Numbered from the stretch's first letter, positions 1 through 10,800 are shown. The stretch: DNA of 64,000 bases from Cladopsammia gracilis (GCA_022457155.1 JAJGOT010000315.1:755501-819500), one strand, 5' to 3'. The notes: generated by a model not told the origin, from the letters alone. Made by a program: numbers and translations.

Positions 1-2038
1 CACGAGTAATAAATTATAACGCAAAATTTATAATAATAGTCCAGGCATTTTGTAATCGGACCTGCTACTAATTGCAACAGAAGCTTTTTCATCATAAATC
101 AATTAGAAATAACCTATTTATGAATATACTAAAAGTCTCAAGAGATTCAAGCGTGGGAACACCTCCAAATACGATCAACATCAAACTCGCTCTCTGCTGC
201 AACATGGAAACGAGGAAGAACATGCTCTAATCTGGAAAAAAGTTCTAATAAAATAGTAATTTACATATCGAGCTAATCAAAGTTTACATTGGCCGAGACA
301 TAGTTTATTAATAATTAATAGTAACATTAAAAAACAACCCTATCTTCTCGCTAGAGAGTCATAATTGTATTATAATATACGTATGCTATGCAAGTTAGTC
401 TTCCGAATCTTCACTTTCGTAGTCCAGGGCACTAGGATAATTAGTGCACGCAGACCCTTTGCACTGGCCGCAGGCTGGAGAACACTGCATACCATTCTTG
501 CGACAGATACACCTCATGGTGCTACAGTCAGACAAACAGTTGCATCGGATAAACTGAAGAAGCGAGTCTGGGGCAGGCGGCAAGTCCGTCGCAACAGGAA
601 ATAATTGATCACCAGTGACTTTCCATTCCCAGTCCTCTATCAACATTTCTGCATCCTCTCCCTGTCACTACTTTACTTGTAGATAGATTCGCAAGCTGTG
701 AAATCGGGCCGCTGCTGCACTTGGGGGGAGACTCTGTGGCCGTATATGAGATGTCTTCGTTGCACGTTTCTCGAAGTATCGCTGATACCTAAGGGCGTCA
801 AGAACAACCCAATGCTTACCACCGAAAAGTGAGACGAATCCTTTTCACCTGCAGCGACAACGTCAGATACAACCGAATGACAGCTGAACACGCTAGCTTG
901 CTCTCTGAAGTACGGTACATTCTCAAATTTCTTCAGCGTCGTTGCCTTGCCAACTCCATGCAGGCGCGAAGTGGTGTCACATCCGGTTACGGCGTGAAGA
1001 AACAGGAGATTTCCGCAAACTTCCCTACCCAGCTGATCTTTGACTTTCTTCATATGCCAAACTCGCGCACCTCTCGCGTTTGCCTTTGGCTCTGGTCTAA
1101 AATAGAGATTACAACCATCTTCGGAAGCATACTCTGTAATAGCACAAGAAGACTAGCAAATCTCAAAGCGACGCTGGCGGCCTGCAATATTAGATTAAAA
1201 TGTCTTAATATTGCATTTTCTCTATTAAACCACCAATTTTGGGGATAAAACTATTGACTTTAAATAGTTACTGTTATGAGTGCTCTGTGCAATGGGGAAA
1301 TGGATATCTGACTCGGAAAACTCATCAGCTAATACAGACGCTACAGGACGTCCTACAGTACTCTCATTACCAGAAATGACAAAATGCAGAAGAATCTGAT
1401 GTAATTGTTTTCTGCTTTGGGTGACATGCAAAAGTGTATCGTATTAATTTTACAGAAGTCAATGCCTCTATGCCCAATCTCAGTCTCTCTGTTTGCTGCA
1501 ACTTGCCCGTTCACGTCGCAAATTGTGTTTTTTCCTCAGAAACTACGATATAGATAGGTAAAAAAAATTAAGAAATGAAAATTAAGCCAGATATGCTTTA
1601 TCGACAAAATAAATGGTTATTATCTCGGTGCTGTAGATGCGGTACAGGTACTTCCAAAGCGTCCGAATATAGCAGCGCATTCATAGCAGCGTCCACAATG
1701 AGGTGCGCACACACTGCCCGTGCAATTATAGCCCTTCCGGTCATTAGACGTGTCATAAACTGCGACGTTTCGTTGTTCAATTGATTCGTTTAATTCCTGT
1801 TATTCGTCCCTATATACACAATATTTCCTCTCGTAACTTCGTAACTCTCGATCTCGCACGTATCGCTTCGAAAAAGAACTGATCAAAGTCTATTTTACAT
1901 ACCACTTATCACAAGGTTCACGTGTCAATCACTTACAACTAAAACTGTACAAACAAAACAAGTATCTCGTTACATAGATTACGAAACTGTCCACCATGGG
2001 TGTTTAGACGAATTTGACAAGACGCATATATCAGTTCC

Positions 2039-2159
2039 TACCCTGCGAGCAGAGCCTCTTTCGATCCTCCTAGAAAAATCGGGAAAATCCTCCCGATTTT
2101 TCTAGGAGGATCGAAAGAGGCTCTGCTCGCAAGTCGAAAGAGGCTCTGCTCGCAGGGTA
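2039..2159. mobile_element. Mutator-like fold-back MITE, 9-bp TSD
   Basis: 121 bp, almost all palindrome. Arms 2044-2084 and 2091-2131 are a perfect 41-bp inverted repeat with a 6-base loop, followed by a second copy of the terminal 24 bases (to 2159). The termini read TACCCTGCGAGC and its complement. The 9-mer ATCAGTTCC flanks it on both sides (2030-2038 and 2160-2168), the target-duplication length typical of Mutator-type elements. It sits inside the coding sequence of the 6.2 kb transposon gene, at the LELI-YAS junction. Confidence 0.85.
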
Positions 2160-2557
2160 ATCAGTTCCAAGACTTCTCGTACACCGGACCCCGCCATCAG
2201 AGGGCTTATGCTTCCGATAAAGCTCATCTCCACGAGAAAAGCATCAAGACGCACGATCACATTGCGCAAAACGCTGTTAGCTGGTACCTTCTGTATTATA
2301 TTAAAGGCCTTTAACCACACGGGCTGATCAAAAGTGATGGTGGGATTCGTAATTCCGTGTTGCTTAGCATGATCAAAAACAAAGTTCATGGTGGAAGAGA
2401 TAGACGTGACATCGCTCGGATTCATATCGATCATAGGAAGAAACATAACAGAAGTCTTGCCCTGGTGCCTTCCTTGGTGAACATGATTGCATCATGCCAC
2501 TCCAAGATGGGCGCGGGGTGCCAAATAGTAGAGATACCTTCCACAGGACGTCGATGT

Positions 2558-3846
2558 CAACCTCGTTCCCAGGGTCTCTCCTCTTCCCGCCCCCTGGAGC
2601 GAGAGAGAGAGACCCTGGTTGGGTCTGGTCACGTGTCTGGTGGACAATTATAATCCTAAGGAGGGGTAGACAGTATTTGTAACGTTGTCTTGTTTTCTGT
2701 ACAGTGGCTAGGCTCGTGCTGCGCGCGACTGTTATTGTTTCAGCTGTGGCTGTGAAATAAATATGTTCCATGTTCCATAACCTCGTGTTGAAAATAGGAA
2801 TCTGTATTGCAAGATATATATAAAAGACGTAAACAATTCTCTGTGATTATAGCAAGACCCGGAATAAAACAGATATTAAAAACATTCCAGGCTTATCGTC
2901 AACCGAATAGGGATGTTATGAAATCTCTTTGGCCGTAAAAAGTGCTTCATTTTTGCTGTTGATGTTATGCCTGCCGTTTATAACTGAATAAATAGGGACA
3001 AAAGATCTTGACAGCTTATAATTTTCGAACTGAACATAATATGAACAAAGCCCTAAGATTGAAATAACGAAACGGTTCAGTCAAACGATTCAAACAAAAG
3101 CGAATAAACAATGCGCAAGGATAAAATTGTTGCTCAAAAATTCACAAGTATATAAATGAACAATGTATAGACATTCAAACGACTGGAACTGGTGAACATT
3201 GGACTAAACAACATGCCTCACACACGAAGAATAAAAGCTATCATTGTCTTCTCTCGATCGTTTCCTGTTATAAAAGTGTACTGTTGATCAGCGTGGCAAA
3301 CATTGGTTCCGTGGCGGCCGCTTCTCAGTTCTTGCTTTGCCATCGCCCGAGAACAGACGGCAGCACTATAATGGGCCTTTCGAATGAAGCTTGAAGATCG
3401 CCTGTTAAGCAGTATGTAGCGATAATTCATCCCAGTCCGGAACAATGCCATAAATCAAGAGCGCGAGCTTAGCGGCGTCAAGTAATAAAATTGGATTGCA
3501 TTCCGCAGCAAGTTCAAAATTAGCTTTACTGCGGTAAATCTTCAAGCGCAGTGACAATTCCTCTGATCCTAAAGCAACTTACACTTTCAGAACCAGACCA
3601 TGTGGATATGTTTTCGAAGTCTGCGGATGACCGCCGCTTCACATTTGTCGCGAGCCGCCGAACGCTTTTGCATTTGTTTCGCAATGCCCAGCTAGAGCAG
3701 ACAAATTTCACACTTTGCCGCCCCTCCCCCGTATCCTATAATTGGAATCTCCCAGATTCTGGGAGACTCGTGACCAGACCCAACCAGGGTCTCTCTCTCT
3801 CTCGCTCCAGGGGGCGGGAAGAAGAGAGACCCTGGGAACGAGGTTG
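2558..3846. mobile_element. Mutator-like non-autonomous element, about 75-bp TIRs, 9-bp TSD
   Basis: 1289 bp. The ends are near-identical inverted repeats of about 75 bp starting CAACCTCGTTCCCAGGGTC, each itself partly palindromic (CCAGGGTCTCTC...GAGAGACCCTGG). The 9-mer CGTCGATGT flanks both sides (2549-2557 and 3847-3855). It interrupts the nuclease-like gene between codons for ...TANID and VLWKV: without the element and one duplication, the frame reads straight through. The interior has no recognisable transposase; minus ORFs at 3218-3451 and 3526-3711 match nothing I know. Confidence 0.85.
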
Positions 3847-4850
3847 CGTCGATGTTAGCAGTGGGGTCTTCCGCTCGTACAAGAACCAAGTCTTTATATT
3901 TGATCTCCACGTTCACCTGTCTGGGTCCACATGGATGTAGTTCTACTCTTCCAGTTGTCGAGATTTCAACTTCTGGAGTAACTTTGCGTCGCGGGACATC
4001 AGGATTGTGTTTGGTGCCAGGTGTTAACGACTGCAATCATGCCCATATACCGTGGAAGATGTTATTGACGTTGAGTGCGCTAGTGTTGTGGTCAACGTTG
4101 TAGTACGCGTACTGGACAAACTCGCCATGAAAAGAAGGTATATTAGTTCCCTGGCCAAGCGCGGTATTCTGGTTGAACATATGCACTTGTTGGTTATGAT
4201 GAACAAAATCCGTGGTGATGCAAGGTGTCAATAAGGAAGCGCGAGGTAAAGTTGTGGTGCAACTGAACTGCAAGCCAGAAATGCTGAAAGTGTAGCGGGA
4301 AGATAGTGGATATGTGATTTGGCATCGGTGGCTATCGCGGGGTAGTTGTCACTTGATGTCGTAATCGATTTGACGTCCTTTTCTTATTAGTTTAGCTGCT
4401 GTTTTTGTGATGTTCATTTTTGTTCTTCGATATCCACGTCATCCCGCTGCTCGTGAAACTCTTGTAAAATTGCAGCAGCAAAGGTTCGAAAAGTTACAAC
4501 GTTCGGCTTACGTTTAATATCCGATATTATGATTTTATCTCCAAAATACTCAAGAAGTTTGGTTTTCATGTGCTGCCGTCAGTCAGCTTCGCTATTTGTA
4601 TCACTCAAATATTCTTCCATTTTCTCCATTAGATCACTCACTGTTATCTGCTCGTCGTCATTTTCTTCAAGAAAATTCGTGAATATTAAAAAACCTGGCG
4701 TGTTTCTTCATCCTGGGGACGACCTACTTTCCTCTTTTTGACAGGAGGTAGTTCATCCATTTGACAAACTTTAGGTATTGCCTCTTTGTGCAGACGTTTG
4801 TACTGAAGGTCTGGTGGTAAACCGCGTCAGCAGCAGACAAATTGTGCACA

Positions 4851-6160
4851 CTTAGAAGCCTAGCCTTTATCGTTTCAGACTACTCGTCCTTTCCCTCTGA
4901 ACAAATTTCTCGTTTTAATTGTTATAACCCTGAAAGCTTCCCCAGTCGTTTTCTCTGTTCTCTGAACTCAACTTTGGTGCGATAAAAGATAGAGCCACTC
5001 TTCGGAATGAGAAACGTTGTTCTGCTTTGCGTTTTAGAGAGCGACGATTACTAGTTGTTCCGGACGAAACAACTTTTTAGCTCGCTTGCGAGGGAAGGCA
5101 ATACTCTCGCCAGCAGTTCTGACGCACCTGCCGCCCAGGAACCGTAGTAATGGTATCGTTCCGCTCTGTGCTCGTCCGATTTATTCCCTCGCTTCCTTTT
5201 TCTCTTAGAGTTATGACGTCACGCTCATCATCAAGATTTTTTTTATAATAACACAGTTTACTGTTTCATCCATGGTTCAAAATCTTTTTTGAAATTATAG
5301 GCAAATTGTGTAGATAGTGTAAAAGAGATTAAGACAACGATAGATTTGTTTCTGCCCAAAACAAATCTCAAATTCGTGATGCAATTTCTATATACAACTA
5401 TATGGTACTCAAGAACGTCTAGGTTGATTGCATAAATGTGACAAATTGGCTTTCTTGAACTTTTTTAAAAGTTTGGTTTTATTCTTGCCAAACTTATGTT
5501 TTCAATGAGAATGAATTGCAGACAAATTGTTTTGTGTTCAAAGCGCATTTATTGTTCGCATAAATTTTAATTTTAGAAAACATTTTCATTTAGTGATTTC
5601 TAAGTTATGAGAAAAAGGTAACACACGAAGCGCGATGCGATGAGTACAATATCGGTTGTTTTCACTGAGATGAAATTCATTTTGGGATTCACTACTCAGG
5701 TCACAATGAAGTTTTCTTGAATTACCGATAACCTTAGCACATAACCGTACTGTTTCTTTCAGCATAAAAATTTCTTTTTCCACTTTTAACTTAATTTGCT
5801 CGCGGAAGACAAAATTCTTCGCTAAATGCCTCAGCCAGATAACTAACAACGCAGACGCTTTCTGCAAGCGTTTTGCTTTTTAAGAATCTTAAGTGAGCAA
5901 TTATTTGATGTAATCTGTATGTAAATGGCCTTGCCTAGGAAAAAAAGAAACACGATAAACTCTTTCTCTCTCTGCTAGCGTGTGCTGCATGTGGTAAAAA
6001 GTCTAAAAACGATGCGATGCAGCAGACAGTACATGCAGCTTCGTTTCCATGCTGCATTTTATAGGGTTCTAATAAAACTCATTTTTAGTCATCTTTCCCC
6101 ACTCAGATTTTCAGAGACTTTTGCTATGTTATAGAGGACATGTTCCTGGACCAAAAGGCG
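4851..6160. other. 5' flank of the transposon gene, no recognised gene
   Basis: This is AT-rich sequence between the N-terminal coding remnant and the right TIR of the 6.2 kb transposon. It presumably held the promoter side of the minus-strand gene. Only a 93-codon minus ORF (5586-5867) of unknown nature is open here. Confidence 0.4.
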
Positions 6161-6226
6161 TTAAAAAACCTTCTGTTGCAATTAGTAACAGGTTGACCTA
6201 TTTTTGGCTATAAAATGCCTGGACTA

Positions 6227-6891
6227 TAAGGCGTAACCGCCCCGCATACTTATGGTGTCTTTAGAAATGATTGTCTGAAAACTGTGGATACTATAGCTGA
6301 AGAAAACTAATAAGAGGGTTCCGAAACATTCAAGTTTAGAATTACTAGTAATAAAATTGCGCAGTATATAAAACTGATTTTTATTTTACTAAAATCCACA
6401 GCATTCTTCTAACCGCTACAACGCTAGACTCTTGTCGATTTTCAGTTTCCCAGCCTTCACCCACTGTAAGTTTTGATAACATGACAAGTAAATCGGTATT
6501 ATGTAAAACAGAAAGTGACGTCATAACGTTGCTTTGGCAATTCCGATTTCCATAGAACTTATTTCATCTGAAACTTTAATCTTTCTCTAGTACAGCTGTA
6601 GCAATCGATTTTCCGTTGGATCGTTTGTCGTGGTACACAAGTTTCTCAAAGCTAAACGGTATCGTCACTCAAAAACCCAGTCGAGCCACCTTAAGCAACA
6701 AGATAAGACATGCCGAAATATTTGTTGTCTTATTAACTCGAACTCTCTGATTTCTTTATAACTTGCATTGACGAACCTCAATAATTGCACATCGCTATTG
6801 AATTGAAAGCAGGCTCACAATTAACTCCAAAATATATCCAGTAATACTTGATAAATAATGTTTTATCTTTAGAATAACTCTGCTCTCTCAT
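6227..6891. other. No gene seen
   Basis: AT-rich sequence between two mobile elements. I see no ORF with recognisable content and no clear repeat structure. Confidence 0.4.
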
Positions 6892-7363
6892 TTAACCCTA
6901 TTCAGCCTGGGGGTGGGGGCACAAAGTGCCAGCGCTGACTTTCAACATTCATAACTTCTTTAATATGTATTCAAACGCCATCAAACTTTGTGACTTTTCT
7001 TAAAATTTAGCTGGCAAAAATTTCATATGACAATTTATTGATCACGTGACTTGATGTTTCTATGGCAACAAGATATTGACAGCCATGTTTTTTTGAAATT
7101 TGCATATCTGTACTTTTGAATGAAGAAAAACAATGTTTATTGGTATAACTTTTATATTTTTACGTCATTTAGCGTTTATTTATTGGTTTTGATTAATTTT
7201 GAGTCAATTTGGACGGGTTTTGGACATACTATGTACCCTCTAGGTTTCATTGTCATAACCTTAATGTTCTTGAAGTTACGAGGGGGTAGGATTAGGGTAA
7301 GGGTTAGGGTTAGGTTAGGTCCAGGCTCAGGAACTCAAAAAAGCCCAGGCTGAATAGGGTTAA
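6892..7363. mobile_element. TTAA-flanked MITE (TTAACCCTATTCAGCCTGGG family)
   Basis: The ends TTAACCCTATTCAGCC(T)GGG and CCCAGGCTGAATAGGGTTAA are inverted copies. TTAA at 6892-6895 and 7360-7363 would be the target duplication. A 12-mer, AATAACTCTGCT, also occurs just outside both ends (6873-6884 and 7363-7374). The right part contains a short TTAGGG-like stretch (about 7285-7320). A relative in opposite orientation starts near 60980. Confidence 0.65.
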
Positions 7364-7554
7364 ATAACTCTGCTTGTTTCACAGTACATAGCATAGACAG
7401 CATTAAACAACATAAATGGGGTAATACTTCTGGATCTGTATGTAAATACCACACTTTCCGTTGAAGTAAAGTATTTTTATTGACTCTTTATTGTAAATCA
7501 TGACATTTTGACGGTTGTTTTGTGAGTTGAAGAGGTCCTCACAAGCAGAGTGAT

Positions 7555-8282
7555 GTTGTAGAGTGATGTTACTTATGACGTCATATCTCGTTACCACGGC
7601 AACCGGTTGTCGTCAAACTTTATCAAAATGTGTCTTAATGTGTATATGACAGTGATTTTTTTTATATGCTTGATCCGAATCTACATGATGTCCTGATAAG
7701 AAAATGGAAAAAAGATTTTCGATATCGATTTTCCTTCTGCGCGTTTAGCCTAAACACTTGAAATTTCACTTCCGGTGTGTAACAAAACCGCGCAAGAAGA
7801 AAGACTGGAAATAGTCCGCTGTGACGTCAGTACGGGAATGCCGGTGTCGAGGTTTCTTGGTTCCTCACACTTTTTGGTGCGCCCTGAGGAAGAAACATGG
7901 TTCTATCAAGGTGTGTTGTATATGGTTGTAGCAACACGCACCAAAAAACGGAGGAACAGAGAAACCGCGATACTGGCATTCCCGTATTGACTTCACAGCG
8001 GACTCTTTCCAGTCTTTCTTCTTACGCGGTTTTGTAACACACCGGCGGTGAGATTTCACGTGTTTAGACGGCTAAAACGCGGAGATATCGAAAAATTTGT
8101 TTCCATTTTCTTATAAGGGCATCATGTAGATTCAATGGAGCAAATAAAAAAATCACTGTCATATACACTTTAAGGATAAGTGAACTGCTACTCATAAATG
8201 GTTTTGAAAATATTGGAGAAAAACCTTAAGGGGGGGAGGGGGTAGCATCCCCCCCCCCCCCCTTGTACGTCAGAGGGCTAAC
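7555..8282. repeat. Copy of the CTTGTACGTCCGAGGG MITE family, split by a hairpin element
   Basis: ATGACGTCATATCTCGTTACC...AAAATGTGTCT (7573-7634) and GGATAA...GAACTGCTACTCATAAATGG (8174-8203) are contiguous in the relatives at 59.7-59.9 kb and 60.3-60.5 kb. Here they are separated by the 7639-8169 element. The G/C homopolymers and the CTTGTACGTCAGAGGGCTAA end match the family terminus. Confidence 0.7.
7639..8169 (+). mobile_element. Kolobok-like hairpin element with THAP fragment, TTAA TSD
   Basis: The element is nearly symmetrical: arms of about 215 bp (about 7639-7855 and 7953-8169) flank a loop of about 100 bp. The ends read (T/A)GTGTATATGACAGTG, flanked by TTAA on both sides (7635-7638 and 8170-8173). 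The loop starts an ORF at 7897, MVLSRCVVYGCSNT, whose C-x4-C resembles the first zinc ligands of a THAP domain. A TTAA duplication plus a THAP domain is known for Kolobok elements, so I infer a Kolobok-derived fold-back MITE. The THAP reading frame runs into the right arm and stops, so no transposase is made. Confidence 0.75.
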
Positions 8283-8480
8283 CCGTAATGTAAAAAGTGT
8301 TGACGCAAAGTGTAACAATTTCTTTAACGAGAAATGTAACACCTTTTTACCACAAAGTGTAACAAGAACTCTGCGAGTACTATGATTGGGCTGTTAAGGA
8401 TATCTTCACTCCTTTTACTTCAAACTCTTCCAACTCTTCAAGAGAACTAACTTCAGTCAATACACACGTCCCACATGGAT
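8283..8480. other. Short AAGTGTAACA-repeat spacer
   Basis: Motifs AAAGTGTAAC / AAATGTAACA recur several times (8290-8360). No gene is seen. Confidence 0.35.
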
Positions 8481-8483
8481 CAT

Positions 8484-9272
8484 TCATTCATTTTGATCTC
8501 TACTATGTGAATCAAAGACTTTGAATACACCATCCCTTGTCTCAAAAATAGCGACTGTATAAATTATTATTGTCAAAATAAATGACTTATAATTATCACG
8601 TAATAACGATTCAAAAGCCTCAAACAAAGGTAGACAACTCTCTTCTATTATACTGTCATTTAAATAATGTACATTTCCATAAAAACTTTCACTATACTCA
8701 TTAAAAGTTAACTCTCCCAGTACAAACAACATCAGGAACTTCAATAGAGCAATTCCGATATATTAAAATTCATACTTGGCTCCGAGGCTTAGGGGAATAA
8801 AACAAAAGAAATCACATCGAGGTTCAGGGATGAATAATTAATTGGTTTTGTTTTATTCCCCTAAACCTCGGAGCCAAGTATGAATTTTAATATATCGGAA
8901 TTGGTCTATTAACATAAGGCATTCTTTTTGTGTTAAGTTAGAAAGATAAGTATACAACTCATTACCAAAGTTCGTAATTTCAACAAGATCTGACACACAT
9001 GTTATCATGATGCGACTAAAATTATACAATATAGCTGTTAAACTCATCGCTACACACTGACTACCCGCATTAGAACCAAAAACACTATTTCCTTGGCTAT
9101 AAGGAGCACAAATAGTTTTAGACGAATCTACACCAAATGGACCAGGATTGTTTTGTTTTGTTTTGTTTGGGGCAAATGCATTGATATAAGACTCCAAGTC
9201 ATACCAAGGGAAAGACACACAAAACCCCTTCCCGCCTTCCTCGCGCGCCCTTCGCGTTCTCGCACGCCTCAA
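8484..9272 (-). pseudogene. Mobile-element cysteine-peptidase-like protein remnant
   Basis: Two same-frame minus ORFs (9272-8853 and 8744-8484) form one protein. It has GSQCVAMSLTAILYN (possible nucleophile Cys), DLVEITNFGNELYTYLS, then GELTFNEYSESFYGNVHY, and near the end FKVFDSHSRD (possible catalytic Asp/His). The Q-C...D-S-H pattern resembles herpesvirus-tegument-type (C76-like) deubiquitinating peptidases. Similar proteins are common next to helicases in cnidarian and fish mobile elements; this is from memory of the family and needs a search. A fold-back insertion at 8743-8910 separates the halves, so it is probably dead. Confidence 0.6.
8743..8910. repeat. Fold-back repeat splitting the peptidase-like ORF
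   Basis: Arms 8743-8807 and 8846-8910 are inverted copies of about 65 bp (AATAGAGCAATTCCGATATA... and its complement) with few mismatches, around a 38-base spacer. It lies exactly between the two peptidase-like ORF pieces. Confidence 0.85.
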
Positions 9273-9320
9273 TTCTCCCCCTTCCCCTTCGAACGCTTGC
9301 CACGCAGGCTACTGTACTGA

Positions 9321-9829
9321 GCCGTTAGAAACGAAGCATATAGAACGAAGCTGTAAAGTGGTCCATGGCCAAAAAGGCAGGTTTCAATGATGGTGAAAAA
9401 AAATTATAATCTGTCCATTGCGGCTCAACTGAAAGGATGCGTTTATTAATGCTGTTTATGCGGCCGCAGGTAGTAATAGAAAAGTTTATACCCGTTGGAC
9501 GAATACTCGAAAGTAAGCAGTTCTCTAATTTATCCAATTGCAGCCTATATACTCTCCAAACTTTACAATATATCATCAGTATCCCTCAGAATATAGACTC
9601 AATGACAGGGTTTTTGCTCAAAAAGAAATTCGCGTTGTCATCTTCAGGACCTTTTGTTCTGCTTTGCTTGTATGAACGCGTGTCGATAAACGGCACAGTA
9701 ACAGTTTATTCCCATAATAATAAATGTATACTACACGCTCATTGAATCGAGTGAAACTTCCACAGGCACGGTCCAGATGAAAAATGCACCGGAAAAAAAT
9801 GACAAAACACTTAATTCGAAAATTGAACG
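9321..9829. other. No gene recognised
   Basis: Open frames occur on both strands (9325-9576 minus, 9437-9745 plus) but neither resembles anything known. They overlap and are probably chance. Confidence 0.35.
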
Positions 9830-9965
9830 GAAAAAGTATACCCCATCTCAGACTTAGTGGGCAAAACTAAGACCCCATCTCAGACCTAGAAGGGCAAAAA
9901 CCCGACCCCATCCAGCGGCACATACCCGTATAGCTTATATATGGGAGAAACCCCCCCCCCCCCGC
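9830..9965. repeat. MITE end (CCAGCGGCAC...GGGAGA-CCCC family)
   Basis: Tandem-like CCCCATCTCAGAC(T/C)TAG units are followed by CCAGCGGCACATACCCGTATAG...TATATGGGAG and a C run. This matches the end of the 10394-10797 element. Confidence 0.55.
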
Positions 9966-10385
9966 CCCCCGCCGGGTTTTTTTTAGCTACTGCTATTAAG
10001 TTAAAATTTGGGTACACGGCAGTTAATTTGGGATAATACAGATCATTTGGAACCTATTTACGCATCTCTTTTCAAGCTAGCGATGCAAACATCTTAGTCA
10101 TATAAGAAGAATAAAAAAAAAAATACTTTTCTCTTTGCCTCTGGGCACAAGTCATGAAATGTTTTCTTATCGCTTGAGGGCTAATAGATTGGAAGTCCGA
10201 TGATCTGATTTCACCGTGCAGCCTCGTCACATAATTTGTTGAATTTAAAGTCAAAATTCACATTTCTTGAATCAGTTTTTCACTCCCTAATGTAACATTG
10301 CCTCGTATTTATTGTATTTGAAGCCCGCAAAACATTCAAATCACGTTTATCGCTGATTTCACCGATTTTTCATATCCAAAACACA
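9966..10385. other. No gene seen
   Basis: AT-rich with an A-run near 10111. The 60-codon minus ORF at 10072-10254 is not recognised. Confidence 0.3.
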
Positions 10386-10393
10386 TCACGCTC

Positions 10394-10797
10394 TCGGGGG
10401 TGGTACTTGATCAATATTTGGGTATAGGGGTGCCGCTGAGGGTCTGAGACCCTGACCCTGTTTAGGACAAAAAAGAAACGAAAATACCTACCCTGTGTAG
10501 AACAGCACTCTCTATTTTAGGACCCTGTCTAGGACACGACTCGTGCGTGGTTATTAATCTGAGCTTTAAAAAAGTAGTAGACGGATCTGAAACGAAAACG
10601 ACTTCACCTTCGCATGAATATGCTAATCACGACAAGGGAAGTCACCACAAGCGCTACGTTAACTGGAACCATACCCTGTTTAGGACAGACTCGCGTTAAA
10701 TTATAGACCCTGTTCAGGACAAAAATGCCAAAAACCATACCCTGTCCAGCGGCACGTCCCCGTATATGTCATATAAGGGAGTACCCCCCCCCCCCCC
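10394..10797. mobile_element. MITE with CCCTGT(T)TAGGAC internal repeats
   Basis: The left end GGGGTGGTACT...GGGTATAGGGGTGCCGCTG and the right end CAGCGGCACGTCCCCGTATA...GGGAGTACCCCCC are inverted relatives. Between them ACCCTGTTTAGGACA-like units recur at least six times. It belongs to the same family as 9830-9965. Confidence 0.65.
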
Positions 10798-10800
10798 GGG

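Larger units (their letters stand above)
395..4850 (-). pseudogene. Broken transposon gene with PIN/FEN-like and CXC-like motifs
   Basis: Read on the minus strand, colinear pieces of one large protein appear in order. A KKRKVGRPQDEE basic stretch (about 4730) comes first, then EENDDEQITVSDLMEKMEEY (4640) and LLEYFGDKIIISDI (4560). Next come KPNVVTFRTFAAAIL (4490), HPDVPRRKVTPEVEIS (3990), AEDPTANID (3860) and VLWKVSLL (2545). Then MIDMNPSD...TFDQPVWLK (2440-2330), LMTGRAI...HLIVDAAMNAL (1740-1660), DLLVFL (about 1160), TGCDTTSRLHGVGK (980) and a cysteine-rich CXC-like end, RCNCLSDCSTMRCICRK (about 560-500). The D-x-D-LLV-like and GCDT motifs recall PIN/FEN nuclease folds; that is inference. 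I recognise the array as a multicopy cnidarian family of unknown function. Frameshifts (about 4240, 4035, 2440, 1135, 660), stops and two insertions make it non-functional. Confidence 0.75.
37..6226 (-). mobile_element. Decayed 6.2 kb DNA transposon with nuclease-like/CXC gene
   Basis: The two ends are inverted copies. TAGTCCAGGCATTTT at 37-51 is matched in reverse at the right end (to 6226). After a short indel, a second block, ACCTG(C/T)TACTAATTGCAAC (60-83), is matched at about 6172-6196. The trinucleotide TAA lies on both outer sides (34-36 and 6227-6229), a possible 3-bp target duplication. The interior carries one long minus-strand gene (about 395-4850). About 1.3 kb of subterminal sequence lies on the right; it includes an unrecognised 93-codon minus ORF (5586-5867). 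I cannot assign a superfamily. A 3-bp TAA duplication resembles PIF/Harbinger, but the encoded protein does not. Confidence 0.75.

Noticed and set aside
829..1248. Plus-strand 139-aa ORF
   Set aside because: Antisense to the GCDTTS-containing coding remnant of the 6.2 kb transposon.
7285..7320. Interstitial telomere (TTAGGG repeats)
   Set aside because: Only two or three imperfect units, lying inside a TIR-bounded MITE.
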